A stretch of DNA of 64,000 nucleotides from Bacteroides eggerthii. GTDB taxonomy: Bacteria > Bacteroidota > Bacteroidia > Bacteroidales > Bacteroidaceae. A program made the position numbers and the translations under genes. Each line of letters begins with the position of its first letter. The stretch's first letter is position 1. The stretch covers positions 620,001 through 684,000 of the forward strand of contig NZ_CP102258.1 in NCBI RefSeq assembly GCF_025146565.1, written 5' to 3'. Positions 1 to 8,463 of this stretch are shown here, piece after piece. The notes below the pieces were generated by a model, which worked only from the letters and a program-made list of their open reading frames with translations, ran no database searches and was not told where the DNA came from.

Positions 1-468
1 AGTCTCACGACCCAGCTCGGACATCATAGAACAGATGTTGATAATCTTACCATGACCCTTCTTCATCATTGCAGGCAGAACAGCCTTAGATACAATGAAC
101 GGAGCGTTCAGGTCGATGTCTATAACGCGACGGAAATCGGCAGCTTCCATTTCGTGCATAGGAACACGACGGATAATACCTGCATTGTTCACCAAAATAT
201 CGATAGTGCCTACTTCTTTCTCAATAGTTGCTACCATAGCCTGAACAGCCGGTTCATCAGTCACGTCGCATACATAGCCATGTGCCTTGATACCCTTTTC
301 AGCATAAGCAGCCATACCTTTATCCACCAATTCCTGATTGATATCGTTAAAACAGATTTTAGCACCTTGCTCTGCAAAAGCTGAAGCAATAGCAAAACCG
401 ATACCATAAGAAGCACCTGTAACGAGGGCTACTTTACCTTCCAAAGAAAAATTCAAATACTGATTCAT
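1..468 (-). CDS. kduD: KduD-type short-chain dehydrogenase (partial; C-terminus outside window)
   Basis: The first 156 codons of a short-chain dehydrogenase/reductase run off the left edge of the window. The ATG at 468 opens MNQYLNFSLEGKVALVTG, with the Rossmann glycine motif TGASYGIG and the NAG motif (LVNNAGII) in the expected order; the catalytic YxxxK lies beyond the edge. Family knowledge: proteins annotated as gluconate 5-dehydrogenase or 2-dehydro-3-deoxy-D-gluconate 5-dehydrogenase (KduD) have this N-terminus. It lies 32 bp downstream of kduI on the same strand, which favours the KduD role: NADH-dependent reduction of 3-deoxy-glycerulosonate to 2-keto-3-deoxygluconate in the cytoplasm. 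Exact substrate cannot be settled from sequence. Confidence 0.88.
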   Translation of the reverse strand, partial: MNQYLNFSLEGKVALVTGASYGIGFAIASAFAEQGAKICFNDINQELVDKGMAAYAEKGIKAHGYVCDVTDEPAVQAMVATIEKEVGTIDILVNNAGIIRRVPMHEMEAADFRRVIDIDLNAPFIVSKAVLPAMMKKGHGKIINICSMMSELGRET

Positions 469-500
469 GATGTTTATTTATTTTAGGTTGAAAAATAGTG

Positions 501-1343
501 TTATTTTAAGTCTGTAATCAAAGAAAAGTCCTGATCCCCGTAGTCCAGATTCTCACCACCCATACCCCATATAAAGGTATAATTGTGCGTAGCGGCAGCA
601 GAATGGATAGACCATTCGGGAGAGAGAACGGCCTGGTCGCCTTTCATCCACACATGGCGGGTTTCGTCTACTTCGCCCATAAAGTGGCAGATAGCATGGT
701 CTTCCGGTATTTCAAAATAGAAGTAGGCTTCCATACGGCGGCTGTGGACATGTGCCGGCATTGTATTCCACACACTGCCCGGAGCAAGCTCCGTCATACC
801 CATTTGTAACTGGCAAGTCGGCAATACCTGATTAACCAGCATCTTATTAATATTACGATGATTGGAACCTTCCAAAGAACCCATTTCGGCCACAACCGCG
901 TCTTTCTTCGTTACTTTCCTATCAGGATAATTGCGATGAGCCGTTACCGAATTAAAATAGAATTTAGCCGGATGGGCTGCATCCTTGCTCTCAAAAGTAA
1001 CTTCACGATCGCCCGAACCCAGATAAAGGGCCTCCTTATAACCCATTTCAAAGACGGCATCACCGGCTTTCACAACCCCCGGTCCGCCTACATTGAAAAT
1101 GCCAATTTCACGACGAGTCAGGAAATAAGGCGCCTTCAAAGGATCAATAGCTTCCAGTTGCAGTACTTCACCTACCGGCATAACGCCACCCACTACCATA
1201 CGGTCGTACATGGAATACACCATGTTTACTTCATTGGGAGAAAATACTTTCTCTATAAGAAAATCACGGCGGATTCTTTTTGTATCATAACTTTTCGCAT
1301 CCTCCGGATGAGCAGCGTAGCGAATTTCATAGTTTGTTTTCAT
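501..1343 (-). CDS. kduI: 5-dehydro-4-deoxy-D-glucuronate isomerase (KduI)
   Basis: A 280-residue cytoplasmic protein, the usual KduI length. It isomerises 5-keto-4-deoxyuronate, the product formed spontaneously after unsaturated uronic acid is released from oligosaccharides, to 3-deoxy-glycerulosonate for KduD. The cupin-like metal site is visible: H198 and H200 in MPAHVHSRRMEAYFYFE, E205, and H247 in SPEWSIHS. It sits 32 bp upstream of kduD, so the two are probably one operon. A good -7 box lies at 1410-1417. It is separated by housekeeping genes from the uronyl-hydrolase PUL that starts at 8464, but the pathway link is direct: GH88 and GH105 products feed this enzyme. Confidence 0.95.
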   Translation of the reverse strand: MKTNYEIRYAAHPEDAKSYDTKRIRRDFLIEKVFSPNEVNMVYSMYDRMVVGGVMPVGEVLQLEAIDPLKAPYFLTRREIGIFNVGGPGVVKAGDAVFEMGYKEALYLGSGDREVTFESKDAAHPAKFYFNSVTAHRNYPDRKVTKKDAVVAEMGSLEGSNHRNINKMLVNQVLPTCQLQMGMTELAPGSVWNTMPAHVHSRRMEAYFYFEIPEDHAICHFMGEVDETRHVWMKGDQAVLSPEWSIHSAAATHNYTFIWGMGGENLDYGDQDFSLITDLK

Positions 1344-1409
1344 GATTTTATTACGTTTTTAAGTTATCAAGTAAATAGCCGAACGGCACGTCGTTTACGT
1401 ACACGATTG

Positions 1410-1417
1410 CAAATGTA
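1410..1417 (-). promoter_or_regulatory. Bacteroidetes -7 promoter element for kduI-kduD
   Basis: The plus strand reads CAAATGTA, which is TACATTTG on the minus strand, an exact match to TAnnTTTG. It lies 66 bp upstream of the kduI ATG. A TTTG is present further upstream (1432-1435), closer than the usual ~19-21 bp, so the -33 assignment is uncertain. Confidence 0.55.
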
Positions 1418-1544
1418 GGAAAAGAAAACGGCAAAACATCGCGTTTTTGTCCTAATTATCTATCAAAATTGTACAAAGTAAAGGGAAAAATGGCATAAAA
1501 CCGGCCATTTCAGAAAAGAGCAACCATTAAACGCGGCATAATAC

Positions 1545-1583
1545 AAAATAAGCTCCAACAATCAGTAATTGTCAGAGCTTATT
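1545..1583 (-). terminator. Intrinsic terminator of tRNA-Gln
   Basis: The arms AATAAGCTC (1547-1555) and GAGCTTATT (1575-1583) form a 9-bp stem, extended inward by pairs that include wobbles. On the minus strand the hairpin is followed by a T run (A's at 1545-1548). It starts only a few bases past the 3' end of the tRNA. Confidence 0.65.
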
Positions 1584-1589
1584 ATTTCG

Positions 1590-1661
1590 TTGGACTACCA
1601 AGATTCGAACTTGGACAAACAGAACCAAAACCTGTTGTGCTACCATTACACCATAGTCCAA
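1590..1661 (-). tRNA. tRNA-Gln (anticodon TTG)
   Basis: The minus strand folds into a 72-nt cloverleaf: acceptor arms TTGGACT/AGTCCAA, D-loop AATGGTA, anticodon stem ACAGG/TCTGT around loop TTTTGGT (anticodon UUG, decoding CAA), and T-loop GTTCGAATC. The 3' CCA is not encoded. It has its own -7 box at 1691-1698 and a terminator at 1545-1583, so it is probably a single-gene transcript. Confidence 0.95.
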
Positions 1662-1690
1662 ACTTATGTGCTTTCTGTTAAAAAGCGGTG

Positions 1691-1698
1691 CAAAGATA
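1691..1698 (-). promoter_or_regulatory. -7 promoter element for tRNA-Gln
   Basis: CAAAGATA on the plus strand is TATCTTTG on the minus strand, an exact TAnnTTTG match 30 bp upstream of the tRNA 5' end. It lies just past the stem-loop at 1704-1735. Confidence 0.6.
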
Positions 1699-1703
1699 GA
1701 AGT

Positions 1704-1740
1704 ATGTCCCGAAATATGCAAATATTTCGGGACATTTTTT
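1704..1740. terminator. 14-bp perfect stem-loop at the end of tyrS
   Basis: ATGTCCCGAAATAT (1704-1717) and its exact reverse complement (1722-1735) enclose a 4-nt GCAA loop. A 6-T run follows on the plus strand; the minus strand has an A run before and no clean T run after. It lies between the tyrS stop and the tRNA-Gln promoter, so it probably ends tyrS transcription even though the U-tract favours the opposite direction. Confidence 0.55.
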
Positions 1741-1752
1741 CATCAGCTTCTA

Positions 1753-3045
1753 TTATTTCGCGATAATCAGGTAATAATTCTTCTTACCACGCTGTACCAG
1801 CAGATACTTATCATCCAACAAATCAGCAGTTGTAACAACCTGATCGAAAGCAACCAGCTTCTCCTTATTTAAAGAAACGCCGCCACCTTGTACCAGCTTA
1901 CGCATTTCACCTTTAGATGCAAACACAGCTGCATTGTCCACAAACAAGTCAACGGCCTTTACACCGGCTGTCAATGCATCACGAGACACCTCAAACTGGG
2001 GAACTCCCTCAAACACTGCCAGCAGCGTATCTTCATCCAGCTTCTTCAACGCTTCAGAGGTAGCGTTACCAAAAAGAATATTAGAAGCATCAACAGCCGC
2101 ATTATAATCCTCTTCAGAGTGTACCATAATGGTAACCTCCTTAGCCAGGCGCTTTTGCAGGACGCGCAGGTGGGGAGCTGTTTCGTGCTCGGCTGTCAGA
2201 GCCTCGATTTCCTCTTTAGACAAAGAAGTAAATATCTTGATATAGCGTGCAGCATCAGCATCACTTACATTCAGCCAGAACTGATAGAACTTATAAGGAG
2301 ACGTATAACGGGGATCGAGCCAGATGTTACCGGATTCCGTCTTACCGAACTTACCGCCGTCCGCTTTTGTAATCAGAGGGCTTGTCAGGGCAAACACTTC
2401 ACCGCCATTGGTACGACGAATCAGCTCGGCTCCCGTAGTGATGTTACCCCACTGATCCGAGCCACCCATTTGCAGCTTGCAGCCTTTAGTCTCATACAGA
2501 TGCAAAAAGTCATAACCTTGCAGCAGCTGGTACGTAAATTCAGTGAAAGAAAGACCATCGCGAGCCTCCCCGTTCAAACGCTTCTTCACAGAATCCTTGG
2601 CCATCATATAGTTTACAGTGATATGCTTACCTACCTCGCGAGCAAAATCAAGGAAGCTGAAACCCTTCATCCAATCGTAGTTGTTCACCAATTCTGCACG
2701 ATTAGGGGCGTCCGAATCAAAATCCAGGAACTTGCTCAACTGCTTCTTCATACCTGCCATATTGCGCTGCAAAGTTTCTTCAGTGAGCAGATTGCGCTCT
2801 GCCGATTTGCCGGAAGGGTCACCAATCATACCCGTAGCACCGCCTATCAGCGCCAACGGCTTATGACCGCAACGCTGGAAGTGACGCAGTATCATCACAC
2901 TGCAAAGGTGTCCGATATGCAGAGAGTCTGCTGTAGGATCAAAACCGATGTATGCAGTCACCTGTTCCTTTGCCAACAGTTCTTCCGTACCCGGCATCAT
3001 ATCGTGGAGCATGCCACGCCATTTTAGTTCTTCTACAAAATTCAT
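1753..3045 (-). CDS. tyrS: Tyrosyl-tRNA synthetase
   Basis: A 430-residue class I aminoacyl-tRNA synthetase that charges tRNA-Tyr in the cytoplasm. The Rossmann core carries the HIGH signature in ADSLHIGHL and the KMSKS equivalent in KFGKTESG; the tyrosine-binding helix region GSDQWGN is also present. A C-terminal S4-like RNA-binding domain fits the stretch [16 protein letters not shown]. Length is typical of bacterial TyrRS. The gene has its own -7 box at 3090-3097 and ends before the stem-loop at 1704-1735. Confidence 0.97.
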   Translation of the reverse strand: MNFVEELKWRGMLHDMMPGTEELLAKEQVTAYIGFDPTADSLHIGHLCSVMILRHFQRCGHKPLALIGGATGMIGDPSGKSAERNLLTEETLQRNMAGMKKQLSKFLDFDSDAPNRAELVNNYDWMKGFSFLDFAREVGKHITVNYMMAKDSVKKRLNGEARDGLSFTEFTYQLLQGYDFLHLYETKGCKLQMGGSDQWGNITTGAELIRRTNGGEVFALTSPLITKADGGKFGKTESGNIWLDPRYTSPYKFYQFWLNVSDADAARYIKIFTSLSKEEIEALTAEHETAPHLRVLQKRLAKEVTIMVHSEEDYNAAVDASNILFGNATSEALKKLDEDTLLAVFEGVPQFEVSRDALTAGVKAVDLFVDNAAVFASKGEMRKLVQGGGVSLNKEKLVAFDQVVTTADLLDDKYLLVQRGKKNYYLIIAK

Positions 3046-3089
3046 CGAATGATTAACTATTAATTATTTGATTTATACTTTGTCTGCGG

Positions 3090-3097
3090 CAAAAGTA
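3090..3097 (-). promoter_or_regulatory. -7 promoter element for tyrS
   Basis: CAAAAGTA on the plus strand is TACTTTTG on the minus strand (TAnnTTTG), 45 bp upstream of the tyrS ATG. A TTTG at 3114-3117 is a plausible -33 element. Confidence 0.55.
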
Positions 3098-3123
3098 CGA
3101 CTCTTTATTCTAACAAACAACTC

Positions 3124-3771
3124 TTATCGTTTAAAAAAGACTTTGTCGATATTTTCCTGCATATCTTCCATAAACCTATCCAAGGGTATGCCGCGAACCT
3201 CGGACGCCCGCCTGTACAATTCCATAATTGGCACACCACTCTCGTCAGTCTCCAAAAGCAAACGTCCGGCAGGAACGGTCCGAAGGGATTCTTCCTGATA
3301 CTTCTCCCCGAAAGAAAGATAAAATCCATGTCTCACATAGTCTTGCGCCAAAGCCGGCTTCCCGCGAAACCCATGAATAATCCAGGGATTGGCAGGCTGT
3401 AACCGCTGTTTCAACTTCAGCAACTCCTCCACTGCTTTCACCAAATGAATAACTAACGGTTTGCCAAGCTCCACAGACAGTTGTGCCTGATATTCAAAGA
3501 CCTCTATCTGCACGGCTATCGGAGCATCTGCCAGTTTATCCAAACCAGCCTCCCCTATAGCAAGAACCTGCGGATGCCCGATCAAAGAAGACAGCACATT
3601 CATCTCACACCGCACATTCGAAGTAATAGCAGCCGGCACATACCAAGGATGTATACCCACTGAATACCATTCCCCCTCTTTCGGAGCAAAAACATCCGGA
3701 TAACAGTTTACGATAGCCGTCCCGGGGATTCGTGGCAAGCGATGCGTATGTATGTCGACAGGACGCTTCAT
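3124..3771 (-). CDS. TatD-family metal-dependent hydrolase
   Basis: A 215-residue TatD-like amidohydrolase-fold protein, shorter than the usual ~255-265 residues. Metal ligands are recognisable: DIHTHR near the N-terminus (H8, H10), GEAGLDK, VIHLVK, IIHGFRG and the late aspartate in LLLETDESG. TatD proteins are Mg-dependent nucleases or phosphoesterases; the physiological substrate is not evident. Its start overlaps the yidD stop by 4 bp, making it the last gene of an rnpA-yidD-tatD operon. Confidence 0.85.
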   Translation of the reverse strand: MKRPVDIHTHRLPRIPGTAIVNCYPDVFAPKEGEWYSVGIHPWYVPAAITSNVRCEMNVLSSLIGHPQVLAIGEAGLDKLADAPIAVQIEVFEYQAQLSVELGKPLVIHLVKAVEELLKLKQRLQPANPWIIHGFRGKPALAQDYVRHGFYLSFGEKYQEESLRTVPAGRLLLETDESGVPIMELYRRASEVRGIPLDRFMEDMQENIDKVFFKR

Positions 3772-3989
3772 GGAACGGGATCATATCCGGAACCACCCCA
3801 AGGATGACAACGCAGAACACGTCTTATCGCCAGATAAAGCCCTTTGAACGGTCCATGTTTCTTAATAGCCTCAACAGCATATTGGGAACAGGTGGGAGTA
3901 AATCTGCACGACGGGGAAGTCATAGGTGAGATACACTTCTGATAGAAATAAATGGGAAGCAACAGCAGGTATGAGAACAGCCGTTTCAT
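3768..3989 (-). CDS. yidD: YidD membrane protein insertion efficiency factor
   Basis: A 73-residue protein with an N-terminal hydrophobic or amphipathic segment, then the YidD signature [16 protein letters not shown] and the C-terminal [14 protein letters not shown]. It assists YidC-dependent insertion at the inner membrane. It overlaps rnpA upstream and tatD downstream by 4 bp each, matching the common rnpA-yidD pairing in bacteria. Confidence 0.95.
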   Translation of the reverse strand: MKRLFSYLLLLPIYFYQKCISPMTSPSCRFTPTCSQYAVEAIKKHGPFKGLYLAIRRVLRCHPWGGSGYDPVP

Positions 3990-4405
3990 GGTTCAAGAGT
4001 CGTGGAAGGCATGTCCGTATTCGGAGCTGCCATTTTTTCGGTTATGCGCACCAAAGCAATCCTCATCCTATCCTCTATTATGGAAGATTCCACCAGCTGG
4101 TCGGAGAGGTAAATAAAGGCAATAGCAAGCCGACACTTCCTTTCTACCAGAATATTCAGCAACTCGTGCTTATTTACGCGATAAGCCTCACGTATCTGAC
4201 GTTTGACACGATTACGCTTTACTGCCCGCTTGAAACGGCGTTTTGAAACACTGATAAGAATGGAAGCATCCGCCTCCAGCTCTTCCACCGGCAAATATAC
4301 CACACGCAACGGAAAGACCGAAAACGAACGCGAACCGCCCGCAAACATCTTCTCTATTATCTTTTTCTTATCCAGCCTTTCGACCTTATGTAAGGTATTT
4401 GCCAT
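3986..4405 (-). CDS. rnpA: Ribonuclease P protein component
   Basis: A 139-residue basic protein, the protein subunit of RNase P, which helps the catalytic RNA process the 5' ends of tRNAs. The family signature is clear: [20 protein letters not shown]. The C-terminal ~20 residues form a short extension past the conserved fold. It is the first gene of the tightly overlapping rnpA-yidD-tatD operon; the 180 bp upstream is AT-rich and holds no recognisable gene. Confidence 0.95.
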   Translation of the reverse strand: MANTLHKVERLDKKKIIEKMFAGGSRSFSVFPLRVVYLPVEELEADASILISVSKRRFKRAVKRNRVKRQIREAYRVNKHELLNILVERKCRLAIAFIYLSDQLVESSIIEDRMRIALVRITEKMAAPNTDMPSTTLEP

Positions 4406-4584
4406 GAGTAAATTACAAATTATGAATTCAATAAATCACGAATTATGGGTTACGATTATAAAAAACGAGCTACAAGGTCTGCGACATTTAAGCACCGCAC
4501 CCGTAGCCCGCTATTTCTATTGTTACGACTACAAGCCACAAGCCGGCAGGCTCATAACTTATAATTCATAACTCATAATTCTTT
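4406..4584. repeat. Short intergenic imperfect AT-rich repeats
   Basis: The gap between hemD and rnpA begins and ends with variants of AATTATGAATTC and CATAACTCATAATTC (around 4411-4448 and 4555-4583) flanking a GC-richer middle. No ORF or exact promoter box is visible. Confidence 0.4.
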
Positions 4585-5337
4585 TCACTTTCCTTTATTG
4601 TTCTCCTTAATGAACATATCGAGCGCTGCCGTCATTGAGGGCGCCTGCACACTGGGAGCTTCCAAATCCAAACGGAGCCCGGCATCGCGGACAGCTTGCG
4701 CTGTTGTAGAACCGAATGTTCCGATCTTAATTTCTTTCTGTTCAAAATCGGGAAAATTCTTCTTTAAAGAAGACACGCCTGCAGGACTGAAAAATACCAG
4801 CATATCATAGTCGAACTTCTCATCCGGAGTAAAGTCATTACTTACCGTACGATACATAACTACTTCCGTATGCTGAATTTTACTCTTATCCAACAAGTTC
4901 TTAATCTCTTCCGTATGCACATCCGACATCGGCACCAAATACTTTTCAGTCTTATGCTTTACAATCGAAGGCAACAGATCATCAAACTTTCCGGTATTTC
5001 CAAAGAAAATTTTACGCTTACGATACTGTACATACTTCTGAATATACAAGGCTATTGCTTCTGTCACGCAGAAATACTTCATGGTTTCAGGAATTGTCAC
5101 ACGCAATTCTGTGCAAAGATGAAAAAAGTGATCGATTGCATGACGCGAAGTGAAAATAACGGCAGTATGATCTAATATAGACACCTTCTGCTGTCTGAAC
5201 TCTTTCGCTGAAAGGCTCTCTACTTTGATAAACGGGCGAAAATCTATTTTCACACCGTACTTCTCGGCAATGTCGTAGTAAGGAGATTTCTCTGATGCCG
5301 GTTTCGGCTGCGACACAAGTACTTTCTTAATTTTCAA
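4585..5337 (-). CDS. hemD: Uroporphyrinogen-III synthase family protein
   Basis: A 250-residue HemD-fold protein (two Rossmann-like lobes). HemD cyclises hydroxymethylbilane to uroporphyrinogen III in tetrapyrrole synthesis. Family features include AVIFTSRHAIDHFF in the first lobe and LVFFSPAGVSSL and IGTFGSTTAQAVRDAGL in the second. The start is 4 bp after the DUF4271 stop, so LOG, DUF4271 and hemD form one operon. Other heme genes are not in this window. Confidence 0.88.
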   Translation of the reverse strand: MKIKKVLVSQPKPASEKSPYYDIAEKYGVKIDFRPFIKVESLSAKEFRQQKVSILDHTAVIFTSRHAIDHFFHLCTELRVTIPETMKYFCVTEAIALYIQKYVQYRKRKIFFGNTGKFDDLLPSIVKHKTEKYLVPMSDVHTEEIKNLLDKSKIQHTEVVMYRTVSNDFTPDEKFDYDMLVFFSPAGVSSLKKNFPDFEQKEIKIGTFGSTTAQAVRDAGLRLDLEAPSVQAPSMTAALDMFIKENNKGK

Positions 5338-5341
5338 CGTC

Positions 5342-6073
5342 CTAAAATTTTATTATCAAATAATCGTTTAGTTGTATCACTCCTTGATATAACATCAAAC
5401 AAGGCATGATTTCAAGGGCACAAAAGTACAAAATTAAAAGGAAACCGCCATGTAAATTGTTACAAAAAAGCTTTAACCACTTATAGAGCATCAATATTTT
5501 AGTAAAAAATGCCAAAATCAATCCGATTATTATCGTAAGTTGCAGACTTAAGTCGAAATAGACTATAAACAAAGCGAATGGAAAGAGGGTAAACCCAAGA
5601 TAATAGAGCAGGGTAGAATACGATTCGAGCCAAAGCGTTGTAACACTTTCGTCAAAAAAAATCCAACCCAATACAGAGTAAAGAACCCATTTAAAGAGCA
5701 GATAACAAAAACTCACTCCAATATAAATTCCCAATAACATGAAAGGAGAAACATGGCGCACCAATTCCGGCTGAACATCATTGCAGTAATTAAAAATGCA
5801 GACACCGGCAAGAATGCAAGTTTGCAAAATCAACAGCAACAAATAGCGCATATCGCCTGCTGTGGAAGTAGCAAATATACTGGTACGCTCACGATGCAGC
5901 AAGAAATCCTTTACCAATTGCAATAAAAAACGACGGCTACGGGAAAGAACATAAGCCGACAAAAAGAAGCAACATAACAGGATAACAGTAATGCCGTCGT
6001 CCATTCGTGGAGAATAAGGGATAGGGATTCCCTGCGCTCCACCTGCCGCCCATGCCATCAACTCACTCATCAT
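5342..6073 (-). CDS. DUF4271 integral membrane protein
   Basis: A 243-residue protein with about six hydrophobic segments, for example GITVILLCCFFLSAYVLS, a long one in the middle (FMLLGIYIGVSFCYLLFKW) and LQLTIIIGLILAFFTKILML. It matches the DUF4271 family, which in Bacteroidetes typically precedes hemD; its function is unknown. It overlaps the LOG gene by 4 bp and is followed by hemD after 4 bp. A role linked to heme or membrane metabolism is only context inference. Confidence 0.8.
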   Translation of the reverse strand: MMSELMAWAAGGAQGIPIPYSPRMDDGITVILLCCFFLSAYVLSRSRRFLLQLVKDFLLHRERTSIFATSTAGDMRYLLLLILQTCILAGVCIFNYCNDVQPELVRHVSPFMLLGIYIGVSFCYLLFKWVLYSVLGWIFFDESVTTLWLESYSTLLYYLGFTLFPFALFIVYFDLSLQLTIIIGLILAFFTKILMLYKWLKLFCNNLHGGFLLILYFCALEIMPCLMLYQGVIQLNDYLIIKF

Positions 6074-6660
6074 ATTGCAGCAAACTTACGGATAGAAACG
6101 TCCCACAAAGGAACAGTATGCACCAATTCCACAGCTTCCCGAACCGTCTTGGCTACATGCCAGATAGAACCATGCTGCGTACGCATGAAATTTTCCTCCA
6201 CAGCCCTCTGAAGCATGGCAAGTAGCGGATCAAAATACCCTTTGACATTCAGTATTACCACCGGATTCAGATAAAGTCCCAATTGTTTCCAAGTGATGAT
6301 TTCGAGCAACTCTTCCAAAGTGCCGCAACCTCCGGGCAACGCAATCACAGCATCACTCAAATCTGCCATCATTTTCTTGCGCTCGTGCATGCTTTCCACT
6401 TCTACAAGTCGGGTCAATCCCGTATGATGCCACCCTTGCTCAACCATAAAACGGGGTATCACTCCTGTTACTTCCCCTCCCGCCGCCAGCGCGGCATCCG
6501 AAACAGCAGACATAAGCCCCATATTACCGGCGCCGTTTATCAATCGGATATGTTGCTGTCCCAGCAATGTACCCAACTCATAGGCCGTATCAAAATAAAC
6601 CGGATCAATTTTGGTGCTCGAAGCACTGTATACACATACGGAAGCTATCTTATTCATCAT
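6070..6660 (-). CDS. LOG-family Rossmann protein (TIGR00730)
   Basis: A 196-residue lysine-decarboxylase-like/LOG protein. The signature PGGCGTLEE is at residues 109-117 and the partner arginine is in MHERK (R94). Family knowledge: LOG proteins hydrolyse nucleoside 5'-monophosphates (cytokinin riboside monophosphates in plants); bacterial members probably act as nucleotide phosphoribohydrolases in the cytoplasm. It is first in the operon with DUF4271 and hemD, with a -7 box at 6689-6696. The bacterial physiological role is not clear from this context. Confidence 0.9.
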   Translation of the reverse strand: MMNKIASVCVYSASSTKIDPVYFDTAYELGTLLGQQHIRLINGAGNMGLMSAVSDAALAAGGEVTGVIPRFMVEQGWHHTGLTRLVEVESMHERKKMMADLSDAVIALPGGCGTLEELLEIITWKQLGLYLNPVVILNVKGYFDPLLAMLQRAVEENFMRTQHGSIWHVAKTVREAVELVHTVPLWDVSIRKFAAI

Positions 6661-6688
6661 CTTTCAGCGATATCGGTTATACTTGTTG

Positions 6689-6696
6689 CAAAGGTA
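6689..6696 (-). promoter_or_regulatory. -7 promoter element for the LOG-DUF4271-hemD operon
   Basis: CAAAGGTA on the plus strand is TACCTTTG on the minus strand (TAnnTTTG), 29 bp upstream of the LOG ATG. Confidence 0.6.
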
Positions 6697-6715
6697 TATG
6701 ATTTTAAGGAAATTT

Positions 6716-6771
6716 GAAAAAAGAAGCTGCTCATTCTGCTCCGGAGTATTCCAAAGCCAGAAAGGCAGCTT
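6716..6771 (-). terminator. Probable terminator after metK
   Basis: The arms AAGCTGC (6724-6730) and GCAGCTT (6765-6771) can pair, and on the minus strand the hairpin is followed by a T-rich tract (A's at 6717-6722). The 34-nt loop is long, so this is a moderate call. It sits about 90 bp past the metK stop. Confidence 0.45.
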
Positions 6772-6861
6772 TCTATAATAAATAGCCTGTAAAGCTATGC
6801 TGATTACTTATCAGTCAAGGATTAATGTTGACAATTACAAGGGATTGGCAACGAGGCTTCA

Positions 6862-8154
6862 TCAGAGACCGAAAGCTGCCTTCACCTTATCAACGTAATC
6901 CAGTTTTTCCCAAGTGAACAGTTCCACAGTCACATCCTTATCACCTTCATAGCGTGACTTGAAATGTTTGGTAACAACCTGCGGCTCACGTCCCATATGG
7001 CCGTAAGCGGCAGTGTCCTGATAAATAGGATTGCGCAACTTCAAACGGTCTTCAATAGCTTTCGGACGAAGATCAAAGATTTCGTCAATTTTCTTAGCTA
7101 TCTCACCATCGCTCATGTTCACATGGCCACGTCCATAAGTATTTACATATATATTGATAGGACGTGCCACACCGATGGCATAGGATACTTGCACCAGCAT
7201 TTCGTCTGCCACACCGGCAGCAACCAGATTTTTGGCTATATGACGGGCTGCGTATGCGGCGCTGCGGTCCACCTTACTAGGATCTTTACCGGAGAAAGCG
7301 CCACCGCCATGCGCACCCTTGCCACCATAAGTATCTACAATAATCTTACGCCCTGTCAAACCGGTATCCCCATGAGGACCTCCGATTACAAATTTGCCCG
7401 TAGGATTAACGTGATATTTAATATCATTGTTAAACAACGACAGCACTTTCTCATGATGGATAGAAGCGATGACACGAGGCATCAAAATATTGATAACATC
7501 GTTGCGGATGATACCCAGCATCTCTTCATCCGCTTTCAACTGAGCATCTTCGCTGTCATCAGCGGGCAGGATGAAATCATCATGTTGGGTGGAAACGACA
7601 ATCGTATCGATGCGGACGGGGTTACCGTTATCATCATATTCAATGGTCACCTGGCTCTTCGAATCCGGACGAAGATAAGTCATTGCCTTACCTTCACGAC
7701 GGATATCTGCCAATACCTGCAAAATACGGTGAGCAAGGTCCAATGAAAGCGGCATGTAGTTTTCCGTCTCATTAGTGGCATATCCGAACATCATACCCTG
7801 GTCGCCTGCACCTTGTTCCATTGGATCCTGGCGCTCCACACCACGATTGATATCGGGACTCTGTTCGTGAATAGCGGAAAGCACGCCACACGAGTTACTC
7901 TCGAACATATACTCGCCTTTGGTATAGCCGATTTTCTTGATTACTTCACGTGCGATAAGTTGAAGATCAACATACGCCTTGGTTTTCACTTCTCCAGCCA
8001 GCACCACCTGTCCGGTAGTAACCAGAGTTTCGCAAGCTACTTTCGAACTGGGGTCATAAGCCAGCAGTTTGTCAAGCACAGCGTCCGATATTTGATCGGC
8101 CACTTTGTCGGGGTGTCCTTCAGACACCGATTCGGATGTGAATAAATATCCCAT
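6862..8154 (-). CDS. metK: S-adenosylmethionine synthetase
   Basis: A 430-residue cytoplasmic enzyme that makes S-adenosylmethionine from ATP and methionine. Signatures are intact: [16 protein letters not shown] at the N-terminus, [12 protein letters not shown] (ATP-binding) and [19 protein letters not shown] (phosphate loop). It is monocistronic: a -7 box at 8326-8333, a SAM-II-like leader at 8257-8316 and a hairpin downstream at 6724-6771. The leader suggests feedback control by its own product. Confidence 0.98.
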   Translation of the reverse strand: MGYLFTSESVSEGHPDKVADQISDAVLDKLLAYDPSSKVACETLVTTGQVVLAGEVKTKAYVDLQLIAREVIKKIGYTKGEYMFESNSCGVLSAIHEQSPDINRGVERQDPMEQGAGDQGMMFGYATNETENYMPLSLDLAHRILQVLADIRREGKAMTYLRPDSKSQVTIEYDDNGNPVRIDTIVVSTQHDDFILPADDSEDAQLKADEEMLGIIRNDVINILMPRVIASIHHEKVLSLFNNDIKYHVNPTGKFVIGGPHGDTGLTGRKIIVDTYGGKGAHGGGAFSGKDPSKVDRSAAYAARHIAKNLVAAGVADEMLVQVSYAIGVARPINIYVNTYGRGHVNMSDGEIAKKIDEIFDLRPKAIEDRLKLRNPIYQDTAAYGHMGREPQVVTKHFKSRYEGDKDVTVELFTWEKLDYVDKVKAAFGL

Positions 8155-8256
8155 TTCAATCAGAAATTAAAAATGAATAATTAAAAATGGAGATGAGGGA
8201 AGCATCATCAATGAGTAGGAATGCAAATCTTGATACACCGTAGTGCCGTCAGAAAA

Positions 8257-8316
8257 GGATGTGTTTTAGCATTTTTTTCTGTGGTTGCAAGCTACTCAAA
8301 TCTTTCCACATTTCAT
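8257..8316 (-). promoter_or_regulatory. SAM-II-like (SAM_alpha) riboswitch candidate in the metK leader
   Basis: Read on the minus strand, TGTGG and CCACA can form a 5-bp P1 stem. The loop between them has GATTTGAG and GCTTGCAA, and after the stem comes an A-rich run then ATGCTAAAAC. TAGC in the loop can pair with GCTA downstream as a pseudoknot. This order of GATTT, TTGCAA and GCTAAA matches the SAM-II plan as I remember it. It begins right after the mapped -7 box and lies in the 5' UTR of metK, a SAM-synthesis gene. A covariance-model search was not possible. Confidence 0.6.
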
Positions 8317-8325
8317 TTTCGGCTG

Positions 8326-8333
8326 CAAAGATA
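8326..8333 (-). promoter_or_regulatory. -7 promoter element for metK
   Basis: CAAAGATA on the plus strand is TATCTTTG on the minus strand. Predicted transcription would start just upstream of the riboswitch candidate, giving a leader of roughly 165 nt. Confidence 0.6.
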
Positions 8334-8380
8334 AAGAGAAATACGATATATGCACCACAGATTATGTAGATTAACACAGA

Positions 8381-8440
8381 TTAAAAACAAATCCGCCTCA
8401 AATTTAAATAAAATTATTTAAATTTGAGGCGGATTTGTTT
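8381..8440 (-). terminator. Strong terminator at the end of the PUL
   Basis: A perfect 25-bp inverted repeat (8385-8409 and 8416-8440) with a 6-nt loop, containing the core ATCCGCCTC/GAGGCGGAT. On the minus strand it is followed by a T run (A's at 8383-8387). It lies 24 bp past the GH105 stop, separating the PUL from metK. Confidence 0.85.
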
Positions 8441-8463
8441 GTTGAGTAAAAAGTTGACTATAA

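Noticed and set aside
1888..3027. 379-codon open frame on the plus strand
   Set aside because: It is antisense to tyrS, whose motifs are intact, and its translation has no recognisable domain.
8257..8316. SAM-I (S-box) riboswitch at metK
   Set aside because: The SAM-I signature (GAGGGA and GGCAACC blocks) is missing; the pseudoknot layout fits SAM-II better.
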